Positions 14,217 to 21,271 are shown, numbered from the stretch's first letter. The stretch: DNA of 24,217 bases from Candidatus Omnitrophota bacterium (GCA_030640885.1 DAOWIN010000160.1:1-24217), one strand, 5' to 3'. The notes: generated by a model not told the origin, from the letters alone. Program-made: numbers and translations.

Positions 14217-15383
14217 ATGCAGAAATTTTTATTGGGTGTAAATTACTGGCCAAGAAAAAAAGGGATTTTTTGGTGGAAACATTTTGATGCGCAGGAGGTG
14301 AAAGAGGAGTTTGAGCAAATAAGCTCTTTAGGGCTGAATATTGTTCGTCTCTTTCTTCTTTGGGAAGACTTCCAGCCTGCCATAGATAAAGTAAGCCAAC
14401 AGGCAATTGCTAATTTAAATAAGGTATTTTGCATTGCTCAGGAATGTGGGCTGAAAATATTGCTTACTTTGTTTATAGGGCATATGAGTGGAGCAAATTG
14501 GGCGCCTGTTTGGTTAATTAAACAAACTCCCGCTAAAAATAACCGATTTTCTGTTATTGTGGGGGGAAAACGAACCAATTTTCAAATTCGCAATATTTAC
14601 CAAGATGAACAAGTTTTAGCCGCCTCTTCGCAGTTAATAAGAGAAGTAATATCATCGGTTAAAGACCAAGAATCCCTTTATGGTTACGACCTTGCCAACG
14701 AGATCGATAATTTTGTAAAATTAGACAGCCGGGAAGAAGCGATAAAATGGGTAGAATTTGTGGTGCAAGAAATAAAGGTGATAGACAATACTCATCCAAT
14801 TACAATGGGATTGCATCTAAACAATATTGAAGAGGAGCGAGGGTTTTGGCCTGAAGATTTAACATCTGTGTGCGATTTTCTTTCAATGCACAGTTATTCC
14901 CTTTACGCCAAATGGGCAGATGATTATCTTGACGGAAAAGTAGCTGGTTTTACAAATCGGCTTATTGCAAAGATGTCCGGGGCAAGGGTGATGCATACAG
15001 AATTTGGAATTTGCACAATCAAAGGAAAAACAGAAAAGGCAGCTGTTGGGGAATATCCTTTTGTCGAAGAAAAAGCGGCGCAAACTTATCTTGCCAACTC
15101 ATTAAAGGGACTTTATGAAAATGGGGCGTTGGGGGCGCTGTTTTGGTGCTATTCAGATTACCACCCCAGTATTTTTAGCCAGCCTCCTTTTGAACACTCT
15201 ATTCATGAAAGAAGTTTTGGGCTTTTCCGCGATGATGGGAGTTTAAAACCCTATAAAAATATAATTGAAAAATACCAGAATCTCGAAGTTAAACAAATTG
15301 TTCAACCCAAAGATATAGATAACGCAATTTATTATAAACAACCCCTCGTTTATCTCAAAGAGGAATATAAAAAATTTAGCTAA
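14217..15383 (+). CDS. Clan-A glycoside hydrolase (GH5/COG3934 mannanase-like), cytoplasmic
   Basis: 388 residues with no signal peptide. It has the (beta/alpha)8 fold pattern: NIVRLFLLWEDFQP early, the acid/base in DLANEID (N161-E162), SMHSYSLY, and the nucleophile in MHTEFG (E262), then GALFWCYSDYHPS. These match retaining clan GH-A enzymes, closest in feel to the endo-beta-mannosidase-like group; the substrate is inferred. A cytoplasmic glycosidase amid glycosyltransferases suggests processing or proof-reading of a glycan precursor rather than feeding on outside polymer. The start lacks a close Shine-Dalgarno (GGGAG is about 15 bases away). Confidence 0.8.
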   Translation: MQKFLLGVNYWPRKKGIFWWKHFDAQEVKEEFEQISSLGLNIVRLFLLWEDFQPAIDKVSQQAIANLNKVFCIAQECGLKILLTLFIGHMSGANWAPVWLIKQTPAKNNRFSVIVGGKRTNFQIRNIYQDEQVLAASSQLIREVISSVKDQESLYGYDLANEIDNFVKLDSREEAIKWVEFVVQEIKVIDNTHPITMGLHLNNIEEERGFWPEDLTSVCDFLSMHSYSLYAKWADDYLDGKVAGFTNRLIAKMSGARVMHTEFGICTIKGKTEKAAVGEYPFVEEKAAQTYLANSLKGLYENGALGALFWCYSDYHPSIFSQPPFEHSIHERSFGLFRDDGSLKPYKNIIEKYQNLEVKQIVQPKDIDNAIYYKQPLVYLKEEYKKFS

Positions 15384-15397
15384 AAAAGAGAAAAATC

Positions 15398-15425
15398 TTT
15401 ACAAATTTGTTATTTCAGGTATAAT
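15398..15425 (+). promoter_or_regulatory. Promoter before the second glycosyltransferase
   Basis: TTTACA (15398-15403), 16-bp spacer, perfect TATAAT (15420-15425). The start point would be near 15432, only a few bases before a terminator-like hairpin. Confidence 0.6.
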
Positions 15426-15438
15426 ATAAACAAGTTTT

Positions 15439-15465
15439 AAAAATGGCAATTTGAGCCATTTTTTT
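15439..15465 (+). terminator. Intrinsic terminator directly after the promoter
   Basis: AAAAATGGC (15439-15447), loop AATTTGA, GCCATTTTT (15455-15463), running into a seven-T tract (15459-15465). It can end the glycosidase transcript, and would also cut short RNA started at the 15420 promoter unless bypassed. Confidence 0.65.
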
Positions 15466-15488
15466 ATTTCACATTTAGAAAGACCTAT

Positions 15489-15561
15489 CCTGAAGAGTCT
15501 CGCTTATGCTCGCTCTTTAGGCTCTTTCCCGATATAACATCGGGGGGGAAAGGAAAGGAGG
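15489..15561 (+). promoter_or_regulatory. Structured leader element copy B: two hairpins then Shine-Dalgarno
   Basis: Stem 1 is CCTGAAGAG (15489-15497) with CTCTTTAGG (15513-15521), nine pairs with one wobble. Stem 2 is CCCGAT (15528-15533) with ATCGGG (15539-15544). Then AAAGGAAAGGAGG runs 15549-15561, seven bases before the ATG. It matches copy A at 2789-2855 in layout and in the shared TCGCTT...GCTC loop, the AGGCTCT junction and the purine tract, while the stems differ but still pair. Confidence 0.6.
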
Positions 15562-15568
15562 AAAAACG

Positions 15569-16753
15569 ATGAAAATTGCTTGGGTAAGTTCGTGGCCGCC
15601 AAGACCCTGCGGAATTGCCACCTATTCACAAGAGTTGGTGGCTGCTATCCAGAATTTGGGCAATGAGGTTCATATAATTTGCCATACAGATGGGGGGAAT
15701 GAAATAGAAGAAAATGTCTATCCTGTATTAGAGAATAATTCCTCTGTCTTTGATGATGCTTTGTACGATACCGTGTCTAAGATAAAACCTGATGCGGTGC
15801 ATATCCAGCACGAATATGGTCTTTATACGCGGGGAAATAACGATTATTCGGCTGGCTTGCTAAGAGCTTTGTTCAGATGGCGCGTTGAGGCGAAATTTCC
15901 GGTGGTAATTACCTATCATAGTGTGGGGACTGCTTTGGACCGTGGCCAGAAATTTTTTACTGATATATCCTTGAAGCTTGCAAATGCTGGCATTGTGCAT
16001 GAAGAATACCAATGGACAAATCTGCCCTTAAATATTGGCAGAGTTCCGGGCAATGTTTATGTTATAGCTCATGGAGCAAAAGAGGCAAAGCCAACTAAGA
16101 ATGCTAAGGAAAAATTGGGTTTAGAGGGTAAAAAGACAGTAGGAATAGTTGGTTGGTGGGAGCCTAACAAGGGGATTGAAAGATTGATTAGATTGTGGGA
16201 TAAGATAGGTGAAAGAACGGATGATACTGTTTGTTTGGTGATTGCCGGTGATGCGCGTCCGGGTTCAGCCGGAGGGCAGATAACCAAACCGAGAGTCTTG
16301 AGAGCAATTGAACAATCAAAATACAAAAAGAGGATAAAAGTAATAATGGGAAGTTTTACTCCTCAGCGATATGACCAAGTTCTTTCCGCTTTTGACCTTT
16401 TGGTTCTTCCTTATTCACAAGCTTCCCAATCAGGAAATTTGGCGCATGCTTTTGCTTTGGGGGTGCCGGCGGTAGTAAATGCGTTAGAGGGATTAAAATC
16501 GCAGATAGAAGAAAGCGAGGCCGGGATTGCTGTTCCTCCTGATAATGACTATGAGCTTGAACGAGCAATTGCCGGTTTAATGAAAAATGATGATTTAAGA
16601 AAACATTACGCCGATCAAGCAAAGAAATATGTGACCAATGAAATAAAGTGGTCAATTACCGCTGTGAAACATTTAAGAATTTACGAATATGCCAAAAAGG
16701 AGATGCACAAAGAATTAGAAATAACAATGACTGATAGGCGAGTGCATCTGTAA
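15569..16753 (+). CDS. GT4-family glycosyltransferase (mannosyltransferase-like)
   Basis: 394 residues. AAAGGAGG (15554-15561) is seven bases before ATG. GT-B fold: N-terminal WVSSWPPRPCGIATYSQEL, VHIQHEYGLY, then GIVGWWEPNKGIERL and LPYSQASQSGNLAHAFALGV. The usual E-x7-E is not present; the SGNLAHA form replaces it, as in some GT4 subfamilies. It resembles the N-terminal half of the following gene (PPRxCGIA, IQHEx), so the two are probably paralogues working on one glycan. It is preceded by a promoter, a terminator-like hairpin and the structured leader. Confidence 0.88.
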   Translation: MKIAWVSSWPPRPCGIATYSQELVAAIQNLGNEVHIICHTDGGNEIEENVYPVLENNSSVFDDALYDTVSKIKPDAVHIQHEYGLYTRGNNDYSAGLLRALFRWRVEAKFPVVITYHSVGTALDRGQKFFTDISLKLANAGIVHEEYQWTNLPLNIGRVPGNVYVIAHGAKEAKPTKNAKEKLGLEGKKTVGIVGWWEPNKGIERLIRLWDKIGERTDDTVCLVIAGDARPGSAGGQITKPRVLRAIEQSKYKKRIKVIMGSFTPQRYDQVLSAFDLLVLPYSQASQSGNLAHAFALGVPAVVNALEGLKSQIEESEAGIAVPPDNDYELERAIAGLMKNDDLRKHYADQAKKYVTNEIKWSITAVKHLRIYEYAKKEMHKELEITMTDRRVHL

Positions 16754-16755
16754 GA

Positions 16756-16826
16756 AGCCACCAGTTTCCAGTTAGCAGTCTCCAGTGCTTTTTTCTGGTG
16801 ACCTGGTGACTTGGGGACTGGTGACC
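16756..16826. repeat. Inverted 7-8-bp array (CCAGT/ACTGG type)
   Basis: Five heptamers, AGCCACC, AGTTTCC, AGTTAGC, AGTCTCC, AGTGCTT (16756-16790), then CTGGTGAC-type units spaced 7-8 bp (16795-16826). CACCAGTTTCC can pair with GGGGACTGGTG, 11 pairs with two wobbles. It fills the gap before the fused glycosyltransferase, whose ATG has no Shine-Dalgarno. Confidence 0.8.
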
Positions 16827-16833
16827 TATTTTT

Positions 16834-19113
16834 ATGGACTTTAGAAAAATTAAGACTTTGGAAGAAAGTATTCATAAGCCGCGAGTAATTTATGTAAGTA
16901 CTTATCCTCCCCGCGAATGCGGTATTGCCAATTTTACGCACGATTTAACCAATGCCTTAGACAGATTCAACCCTTTGATAAAATCAGAGTTAATAGCGAT
17001 TAATGATAATAAAACAACCTACAACTATGGGGCAAAGGTAGTTTTTCAGATTACTCAAGATGATAAAAAGAGCTATGCCGCGGCCGCCGATTTTATAAAT
17101 AAATCCCACTGCAAAATTGTCAATATTCAACACGAGTTTGGTATCTTTGGAGGGGAAGATGGCGAGTTCATTTGTGATTTCTTAGATTTAATCAAAAAGC
17201 CGCTGGTAACTACTCTGCATACTCTCGTACCTTCGCCCACCGAGAAAAAGAGGAAAATTATTTCGGCCATTGCCCAAAAGGGTTTAATAGTAGTAATGAC
17301 CGAGGTGGCTAAGCGGATACTGAAAAAGGTGTATAAGGTTAATGACAACAGAATAACTATTATTCCTCACGGCGCGCCCTTTGTCCATCTGCATCCTTCA
17401 TCTTCAGCTAAAAACGACTTGGGATTAAAGAACAAAGTAGTTCTTTCCACAGCCGGGTTTATCAACGAAAACAAAGGGGTTGAATATGCGATTTCTGCTC
17501 TTTCTCAAATTGTTTCTAAATATCCCAATATTGTTTATTGTATACTTGGTGAAACCCATCCCCAGATAAGAAAAAAGACAGGAGAAAAATACCGCCAGTC
17601 TTTAGAAAAGGAGATAAAAAGACTGAAATTAGAATCCTATGTTCGGTTTGAAAATAGGTATCTTTCTTTGGAAGAATTATTGCGTTATCTAATAGCTACT
17701 GATGTTTATCTAACCCCTTATATTTGCGAAGAGCAGATTGCCAGCGGGGCATTGACTTATGCTTTAGCTTGCGGCAAGGCGATAGTTTCTACTCCGTATC
17801 TTTATGCTAAAGAGGTTCTTTCATACGGTAAGCGGGGCTTGTTGGCAAAATTTAGAGACACGAAATCTTTGGCTGAGAACATTGAATTTTTGTTAGATAA
17901 CCCTAAGGTGAAAAAGAAGTTGGAGAGAGAAGCCTATAAATATGGGCAGAAGCTAATCTGGCCGCGGGTAGCAAAGGGTTATCTAAATCTTTTTTATAAT
18001 CTTGCCATGGAAGAAAAAAAAGGCAAACAGATCGTTCTGTTCAAAAAAAAGAAACCGCCTTTGAAGACTAGTTATTTAGAAATGCTTACCGACAATATTG
18101 GCGTAGTTCAACACGGCTTTTACTCTGTGCAAAATAGGGCTACAGGTTATGCCCTTGATGATAATGCGCGGGCTTTAATTTTTGCGGTACGTTATTATAA
18201 CCATTACCGCGACGAAAAGAGTTTGAGATTGGTTAGCACCTATCTAAGCTTTCTTTACTTTAGCCAAAAGGCAAATGGTAATTTTTATACCTTGATGGAT
18301 TACAACAAGAATTTTTTAGAAAGCGGAGAGATAGAAGAAGATGCTTATGGAAGAGCGCTCTGGGCATCAGGAATTACTCTTTCTTCCACCCTTCATAACA
18401 ATTTAAGAGCTACTGCTAAACATATTTTTGACAATGCGCTTAAAGAGATAAATAACATTAAATTCCTGCGGGCAAAGGCTTTTGCCATTATGGGGCTTTA
18501 CTATTATCAGAAAACCTACCCCGAGGCAAAAGGCATTCAAGATAAAATAGAAAAACTTGCTGATTTTTTAGTCAAAGCTTTTCGCGAACATTCTACATCT
18601 TCTTCTAATAAGCAAGGAAGGGAATGGAAATGGTTTGAGGATGAACTTACCTATTCTAATGGCCGTTTGCCAGAGTCTCTATTTTTAGCTTATAAAATAT
18701 CCAATAACAAAACTTATTTACAGATAGCTAAGGAATCACTTTCTTTTTTAACAGATTTGCTAATTGTCCATAATCAATTGGTTCTTATCGGAAACAAAGG
18801 TTGGTGCTGCAAAAAGGATTATCTTAATGAAGGAAAACGTCCTATCTATGACCAACAGCCTGTAGATGCCAATAGCATGGTAGAGGTTTATTTTAGAGCC
18901 TATCAGATAACGCGGGAAGAATCTTATTATAAAAAGGCTTTGCTGTCATTCCGCTGGTTTTTAGGCGAGAATTCAAAGGGAGAATGGCTTTATGATAAGA
19001 TAACCGGCGGATGTTTTGATGGTTTGACCGAAAAGGGGCTGAATTTAAATCAAGGGGCGGAATCAAGTATTGCCTATTTGTTATCCCGTCTTTGCTTAGA
19101 GAACAGATGGTAA
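16834..19113 (+). CDS. Fused GT4 glycosyltransferase and six-hairpin-glycosidase-like domain
   Basis: 759 residues. Residues 14-395 are a GT-B/GT4 enzyme: VSTYPPRECGIANFTHDL, VNIQHEFGIF, STAGFINENKGVEYA and EEQIASGALTYALACGK. From about 410 a second domain of paired helices follows, with GYALDDNARALI, DAYGRALWASG, EWKWFEDELTYSNGRLPESL, DQQPVDANSMVE and GGCFDGL, matching the (alpha/alpha)6 barrel of six-hairpin glycosidases and epimerases. Acidic residues in DDNAR, FEDEL and DQQPVD could be catalytic. One protein may thus both add and trim or bind sugars. It lacks a ribosome binding site; an array fills the space before ATG. The next gene starts at 19107, overlapping its end. Confidence 0.85.
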   Translation: MDFRKIKTLEESIHKPRVIYVSTYPPRECGIANFTHDLTNALDRFNPLIKSELIAINDNKTTYNYGAKVVFQITQDDKKSYAAAADFINKSHCKIVNIQHEFGIFGGEDGEFICDFLDLIKKPLVTTLHTLVPSPTEKKRKIISAIAQKGLIVVMTEVAKRILKKVYKVNDNRITIIPHGAPFVHLHPSSSAKNDLGLKNKVVLSTAGFINENKGVEYAISALSQIVSKYPNIVYCILGETHPQIRKKTGEKYRQSLEKEIKRLKLESYVRFENRYLSLEELLRYLIATDVYLTPYICEEQIASGALTYALACGKAIVSTPYLYAKEVLSYGKRGLLAKFRDTKSLAENIEFLLDNPKVKKKLEREAYKYGQKLIWPRVAKGYLNLFYNLAMEEKKGKQIVLFKKKKPPLKTSYLEMLTDNIGVVQHGFYSVQNRATGYALDDNARALIFAVRYYNHYRDEKSLRLVSTYLSFLYFSQKANGNFYTLMDYNKNFLESGEIEEDAYGRALWASGITLSSTLHNNLRATAKHIFDNALKEINNIKFLRAKAFAIMGLYYYQKTYPEAKGIQDKIEKLADFLVKAFREHSTSSSNKQGREWKWFEDELTYSNGRLPESLFLAYKISNNKTYLQIAKESLSFLTDLLIVHNQLVLIGNKGWCCKKDYLNEGKRPIYDQQPVDANSMVEVYFRAYQITREESYYKKALLSFRWFLGENSKGEWLYDKITGGCFDGLTEKGLNLNQGAESSIAYLLSRLCLENRW

Positions 19114-19862
19114 AAATACAGTTAACAGTCAACAGTCAACAGTCAACAGAAGACAGGAACCTGCTATCCGCTATCCGCTATCCGCTATCCGCTATCTATT
19201 TTCTATTCTTTCTAACCGCTTGCGGCTCAGGAGGGACAGAGCAATTCCCGATAAAGCAGGGAGCAGAGCAAGAAATAGAGGAGAAGGCAAACGAAACAGA
19301 GGGCTTGCCGGCGATGCGGCAGTTTTCTTTTGTTAGCCATAACTCCGAGGGCAAAAAGGAGTGGGAAATAGCAGGAGATAAGGCTACTTTTCTTGAAAAC
19401 AATGAAATTAAGTTGGATAATGTTGTCGCCAAAAGTTCACATAAAGAAGCCGATTTGCTGATGACCTCAGAAGAGGGGTTCTTTGACAAAGAAAATAAAG
19501 ATGTGCGTTTAGAGGGGGATGTCAAAGGGGTTTTTAAACAGCAGAACTATGTGACCACAATTACCTGCGATGGTTGTTTAGAGGTAGATAATTTAAAAAA
19601 GAAAGCGGTGTTTGAAGAAAATGTTGTTGTTCACAATAAAGATGGCAAAATTTCGGCCGACAAAATAGAGGTTTTTTTTAATGAAGAAAATAAAAAGATT
19701 GTTAAGATTGTTGCTATTGGCAATGTTCAAATAGAGAGAAAAGGAAATAGAAGTTACAGCGAAGAGGCAATTTATCTTGTTGAGCAGGAGAAAATTATTT
19801 TGACCGGCAGGCCGCGGGTGGAGATAATAAGCACTGATGGCACTGATGAAGTTCTCCACTGA
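19107..19862 (+). CDS. lptC: LptC-LptA-like lipopolysaccharide transport lipoprotein
   Basis: 251 residues from ATG 19107, which overlaps the previous stop. The lipobox LTAC puts the lipidated Cys at position 39 after a hydrophobic IYFLFFLTA core, so it should be a lipoprotein rather than the TM-anchored classic LptC. Residues about 70-160 follow LptC (FSFVSHNSEGKKEWEIAGDKA, DGDV-like strands). From about 160 an LptA/OstA-type unit follows: DGKISADKIEVFF, AIGNVQIER, AIYLVEQEKIILTGRPRV. It would bridge LPS from the inner membrane complex towards the outer membrane. The residues before the lipobox (about 4-31) are encoded by two heptamer arrays, and the last residues by a 9-bp repeat. The next gene, lspA, encodes the peptidase that would process it. 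Confidence 0.78.
   Translation: MVKIQLTVNSQQSTEDRNLLSAIRYPLSAIYFLFFLTACGSGGTEQFPIKQGAEQEIEEKANETEGLPAMRQFSFVSHNSEGKKEWEIAGDKATFLENNEIKLDNVVAKSSHKEADLLMTSEEGFFDKENKDVRLEGDVKGVFKQQNYVTTITCDGCLEVDNLKKKAVFEENVVVHNKDGKISADKIEVFFNEENKKIVKIVAIGNVQIERKGNRSYSEEAIYLVEQEKIILTGRPRVEIISTDGTDEVLH
19118..19198 (+). repeat. Two consecutive heptamer arrays inside the lptC signal-peptide region
   Basis: ACAGNNN six times (19118-19159: ACAGTTA, ACAGTCA three times, ACAGAAG, ACAGGAA), four bases, then CTATCCG four times and CTATCTA (19164-19198). They lie wholly within the coding frame before the lipobox. Confidence 0.9.
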
Positions 19863-19880
19863 TTGCACTGATAATCAGTA
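19832..19880 (+). repeat. 9-bp repeat (CACTGATNN), four units, at the lptC 3' end
   Basis: CACTGATGG, CACTGATGA, a 7-base break, CACTGATTG, CACTGATAA, then TCAGTA, which is complementary to the unit. The lptC stop (19860-19862) lies inside the third unit, so the repeat supplies the C-terminus. Confidence 0.7.
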
Positions 19881-19911
19881 GCGAAGAATTTAATGCTTGA
19901 TTTTGTATTCG

Positions 19912-20382
19912 ATGCCAAAAAAAAGAGGAAAAACAATAGAGGTTTGTTTTATTATTTCAATAATTTTTGCAGACCAAATAAGTAAATTTTTTGCCCGTTC
20001 CAATTTAAATTTTTTGCCACAACAATCTATTCCAATAATCAAAAATTTTTTTCATCTTACTCTTGTCCAAAATAAAGGTACTGCTTTTGGCTTATTTAAA
20101 AATCAATCTTTCTTTTTTGTTTTTATTTCTTTGTTGGCAGTAATATCGCTCTTTTATTTTTTATTTTTCAAAAAGGGAGATAATTATCCAAGAATTGCTC
20201 TTTGTTTGATTTTAGGAGGGGCAGTAGGGAACTTGATTGATAGATTGGTATTTGGTTTTGTTATTGATTTCTTAGATTTTCGCATTTGGCCCGTGTTTAA
20301 TCTTGCCGATTCTTTTATTTGCATAGGAGCAGGATTGATGCTAATACAGGTTGCAAGCTACAAGCCGCAGGCTTCAGGCTAA
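19912..20382 (+). CDS. lspA: Lipoprotein signal peptidase (signal peptidase II)
   Basis: 156 residues. It cleaves prolipoproteins at the lipobox in the inner membrane. Motifs are in order: FADQISKF, VQNKGTAFGLF, GGAVGNLIDRL (catalytic D110), VIDFLDF and FNLADS (catalytic D133), with four hydrophobic helices. ATG 19912 gives MPKKRGKTIEV; an in-frame TTG 19897 is possible but gives a less typical start. The last ten residues (VASYKPQASG) are encoded by a heptamer array and are probably dispensable. It sits directly after a lipoprotein gene. Confidence 0.95.
   Translation: MPKKRGKTIEVCFIISIIFADQISKFFARSNLNFLPQQSIPIIKNFFHLTLVQNKGTAFGLFKNQSFFFVFISLLAVISLFYFLFFKKGDNYPRIALCLILGGAVGNLIDRLVFGFVIDFLDFRIWPVFNLADSFICIGAGLMLIQVASYKPQASG
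20352..20379 (+). repeat. Heptamer array (NNCARGC), four units, at the lspA 3' end
   Basis: TGCAAGC, TACAAGC, CGCAGGC, TTCAGGC, followed at once by the TAA stop. It matches in sense the CAAGCTA array at 22171 and is complementary to the CTTGTAG array at 11980, so these three belong to one sequence family. Confidence 0.8.
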
Positions 20383-20429
20383 AGATTAAAAACAGGCAGA
20401 GGTTGTTTAGGTTTCAAAAATGGTTTGTA

Positions 20430-20448
20430 GCTATAACTTCGTTATAGC
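20430..20448. promoter_or_regulatory. 8-bp hairpin with 3-nt loop before the PqqD gene
   Basis: GCTATAAC (20430-20437), loop TTC, GTTATAGC (20441-20448), followed by an A-run and AAGGAGG (20454-20460). Again a hairpin with a three-base loop comes directly before a strong Shine-Dalgarno, which is 11 bases from the ATG. It may control access to the ribosome binding site. Confidence 0.5.
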
Positions 20449-20471
20449 AAAAAAAGGAGGCGGCAATACCT

Positions 20472-21140
20472 ATGGCTACAAAACTCACTCTTAATACAGT
20501 CTGTGCAATACCAAAGGATGATGTGGTAGCACGGGAGATACATGGAGAGTTTATTATTGTCCCCGTAACCGCTGGAATAGGTGATTCCAACGATGATTTA
20601 TACTCAACGAATGAAACTGGCAGAGCTATCTGGGATAGGTTAGATGGTAAAAGAAGCCTTAAAGATAATGCAGATGAACTATCCTTAGAATTTGAAGTTA
20701 ATAAGAGAGGAGAAGGAAAAGAAGAAATACAAGGAGATGTCCTCGGCTTTACTGGAGAACTATTAAAACGAAGAATGGTTATAGATAGAAAAGAAGGAAA
20801 TAGGAAACAGGAGTTAGGAGATAGGGGGAAGGAATTAGGGGATAAGAAGCAGGAATTAGGAAATAGGAAACAGGAATTAGGGGAAGAAAGAAAAGAAACA
20901 GAAAAGGAAGGAAAGGCAGAAAAGGCAGAAGCAGAAAAACAAGAGAAAGAAATATCTAAGAAAAAGAAGAAATGGGTGAAGCCGCAGTTGATTGTGCTGG
21001 TGAGAGGGAAGCCGGAGGAGATGGTTTTGAATGCGTGTAAGTCGACTGTTGTATACCCCGGTCCCGATAATAATGAGGGACGTTGTAAAGTATTAGACGT
21101 GGCAGTATGTGTCGATTGCAGTGATAGTACCCCATCCTAA
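20472..21140 (+). CDS. PqqD-like RRE protein with a Cys-bearing precursor-like C-terminus
   Basis: 222 residues, three parts. Residues 1-105 are a PqqD-like fold (a RiPP recognition element): VVAREIHGEFIIVPV, LYSTNETGRAIWDRLDG, DVLGFTGELLKRRMV. Residues about 108-165 are a charged linker: four copies of a seven-residue repeat (such as GNRKQEL) made by 13 heptanucleotides, then a Lys/Glu tract. Residues 166-222 begin KKWVKPQLIVLVRGKPEEMVL and hold Cys189, 205, 213 and 216 with a Ser/Asp end, which looks like a leader plus core of a ribosomal peptide. I infer a fused recognition domain and precursor. No radical SAM or other maturase is in the window; the neighbours are lspA and rluD. A hairpin and AAGGAGG precede the ATG. 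Alternatively it is a PqqD-like chaperone with a metal-binding tail. Confidence 0.65.
   Translation: MATKLTLNTVCAIPKDDVVAREIHGEFIIVPVTAGIGDSNDDLYSTNETGRAIWDRLDGKRSLKDNADELSLEFEVNKRGEGKEEIQGDVLGFTGELLKRRMVIDRKEGNRKQELGDRGKELGDKKQELGNRKQELGEERKETEKEGKAEKAEAEKQEKEISKKKKKWVKPQLIVLVRGKPEEMVLNACKSTVVYPGPDNNEGRCKVLDVAVCVDCSDSTPS
20795..20885 (+). repeat. 13-unit heptamer array (AGGNNNN) inside the PqqD gene
   Basis: Exactly 91 bases in 13 heptamers, most of them AGGAAAT, AGGAAAC, AGGAATT or AGGGGAT. Since 3 x 7 = 21, the array translates as a seven-residue peptide repeat. It separates the PqqD domain from the precursor-like tail. Confidence 0.9.
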
Positions 21141-21158
21141 CTAGTCCTTGATGTGAAA

Positions 21159-21245
21159 CAGTAGGCAGTGAAATCAGTCAACAGTTTACAGAAAACAGAG
21201 GACAGAAAAATTTGAAATCTGAAGACTGTAAACTGAAGACAGATG
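21159..21245. repeat. Inverted heptamer array (CAGNNNN/NCTGAAN) before rluD
   Basis: Left half CAGNNNN units: CAGTCAA, CAGTTTA, CAGAAAA, CAGAGGA (21175-21202), preceded by looser CAG units from 21159. Right half TTTGAAA, TCTGAAG, ACTGTAA, ACTGAAG, ACAGATG (21211-21245). CAGTTTACAG (21182-21191) is the exact reverse complement of CTGTAAACTG (21226-21235). Confidence 0.85.
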
Positions 21246-21271
21246 ACGGGGAATTTACCCTTACTTACAAA

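Noticed and set aside
19118..19198. CRISPR-like array
   Set aside because: Units are 7 bp with no spacers of 30-40 bp and no cas genes; these are short tandem repeats.
20430..20448. Similarity of ATAACTTCGTTATAG to the arm of loxP
   Set aside because: Only a partial match, no second arm, no 8-bp asymmetric spacer and no recombinase; the sequence is better explained as a simple hairpin.
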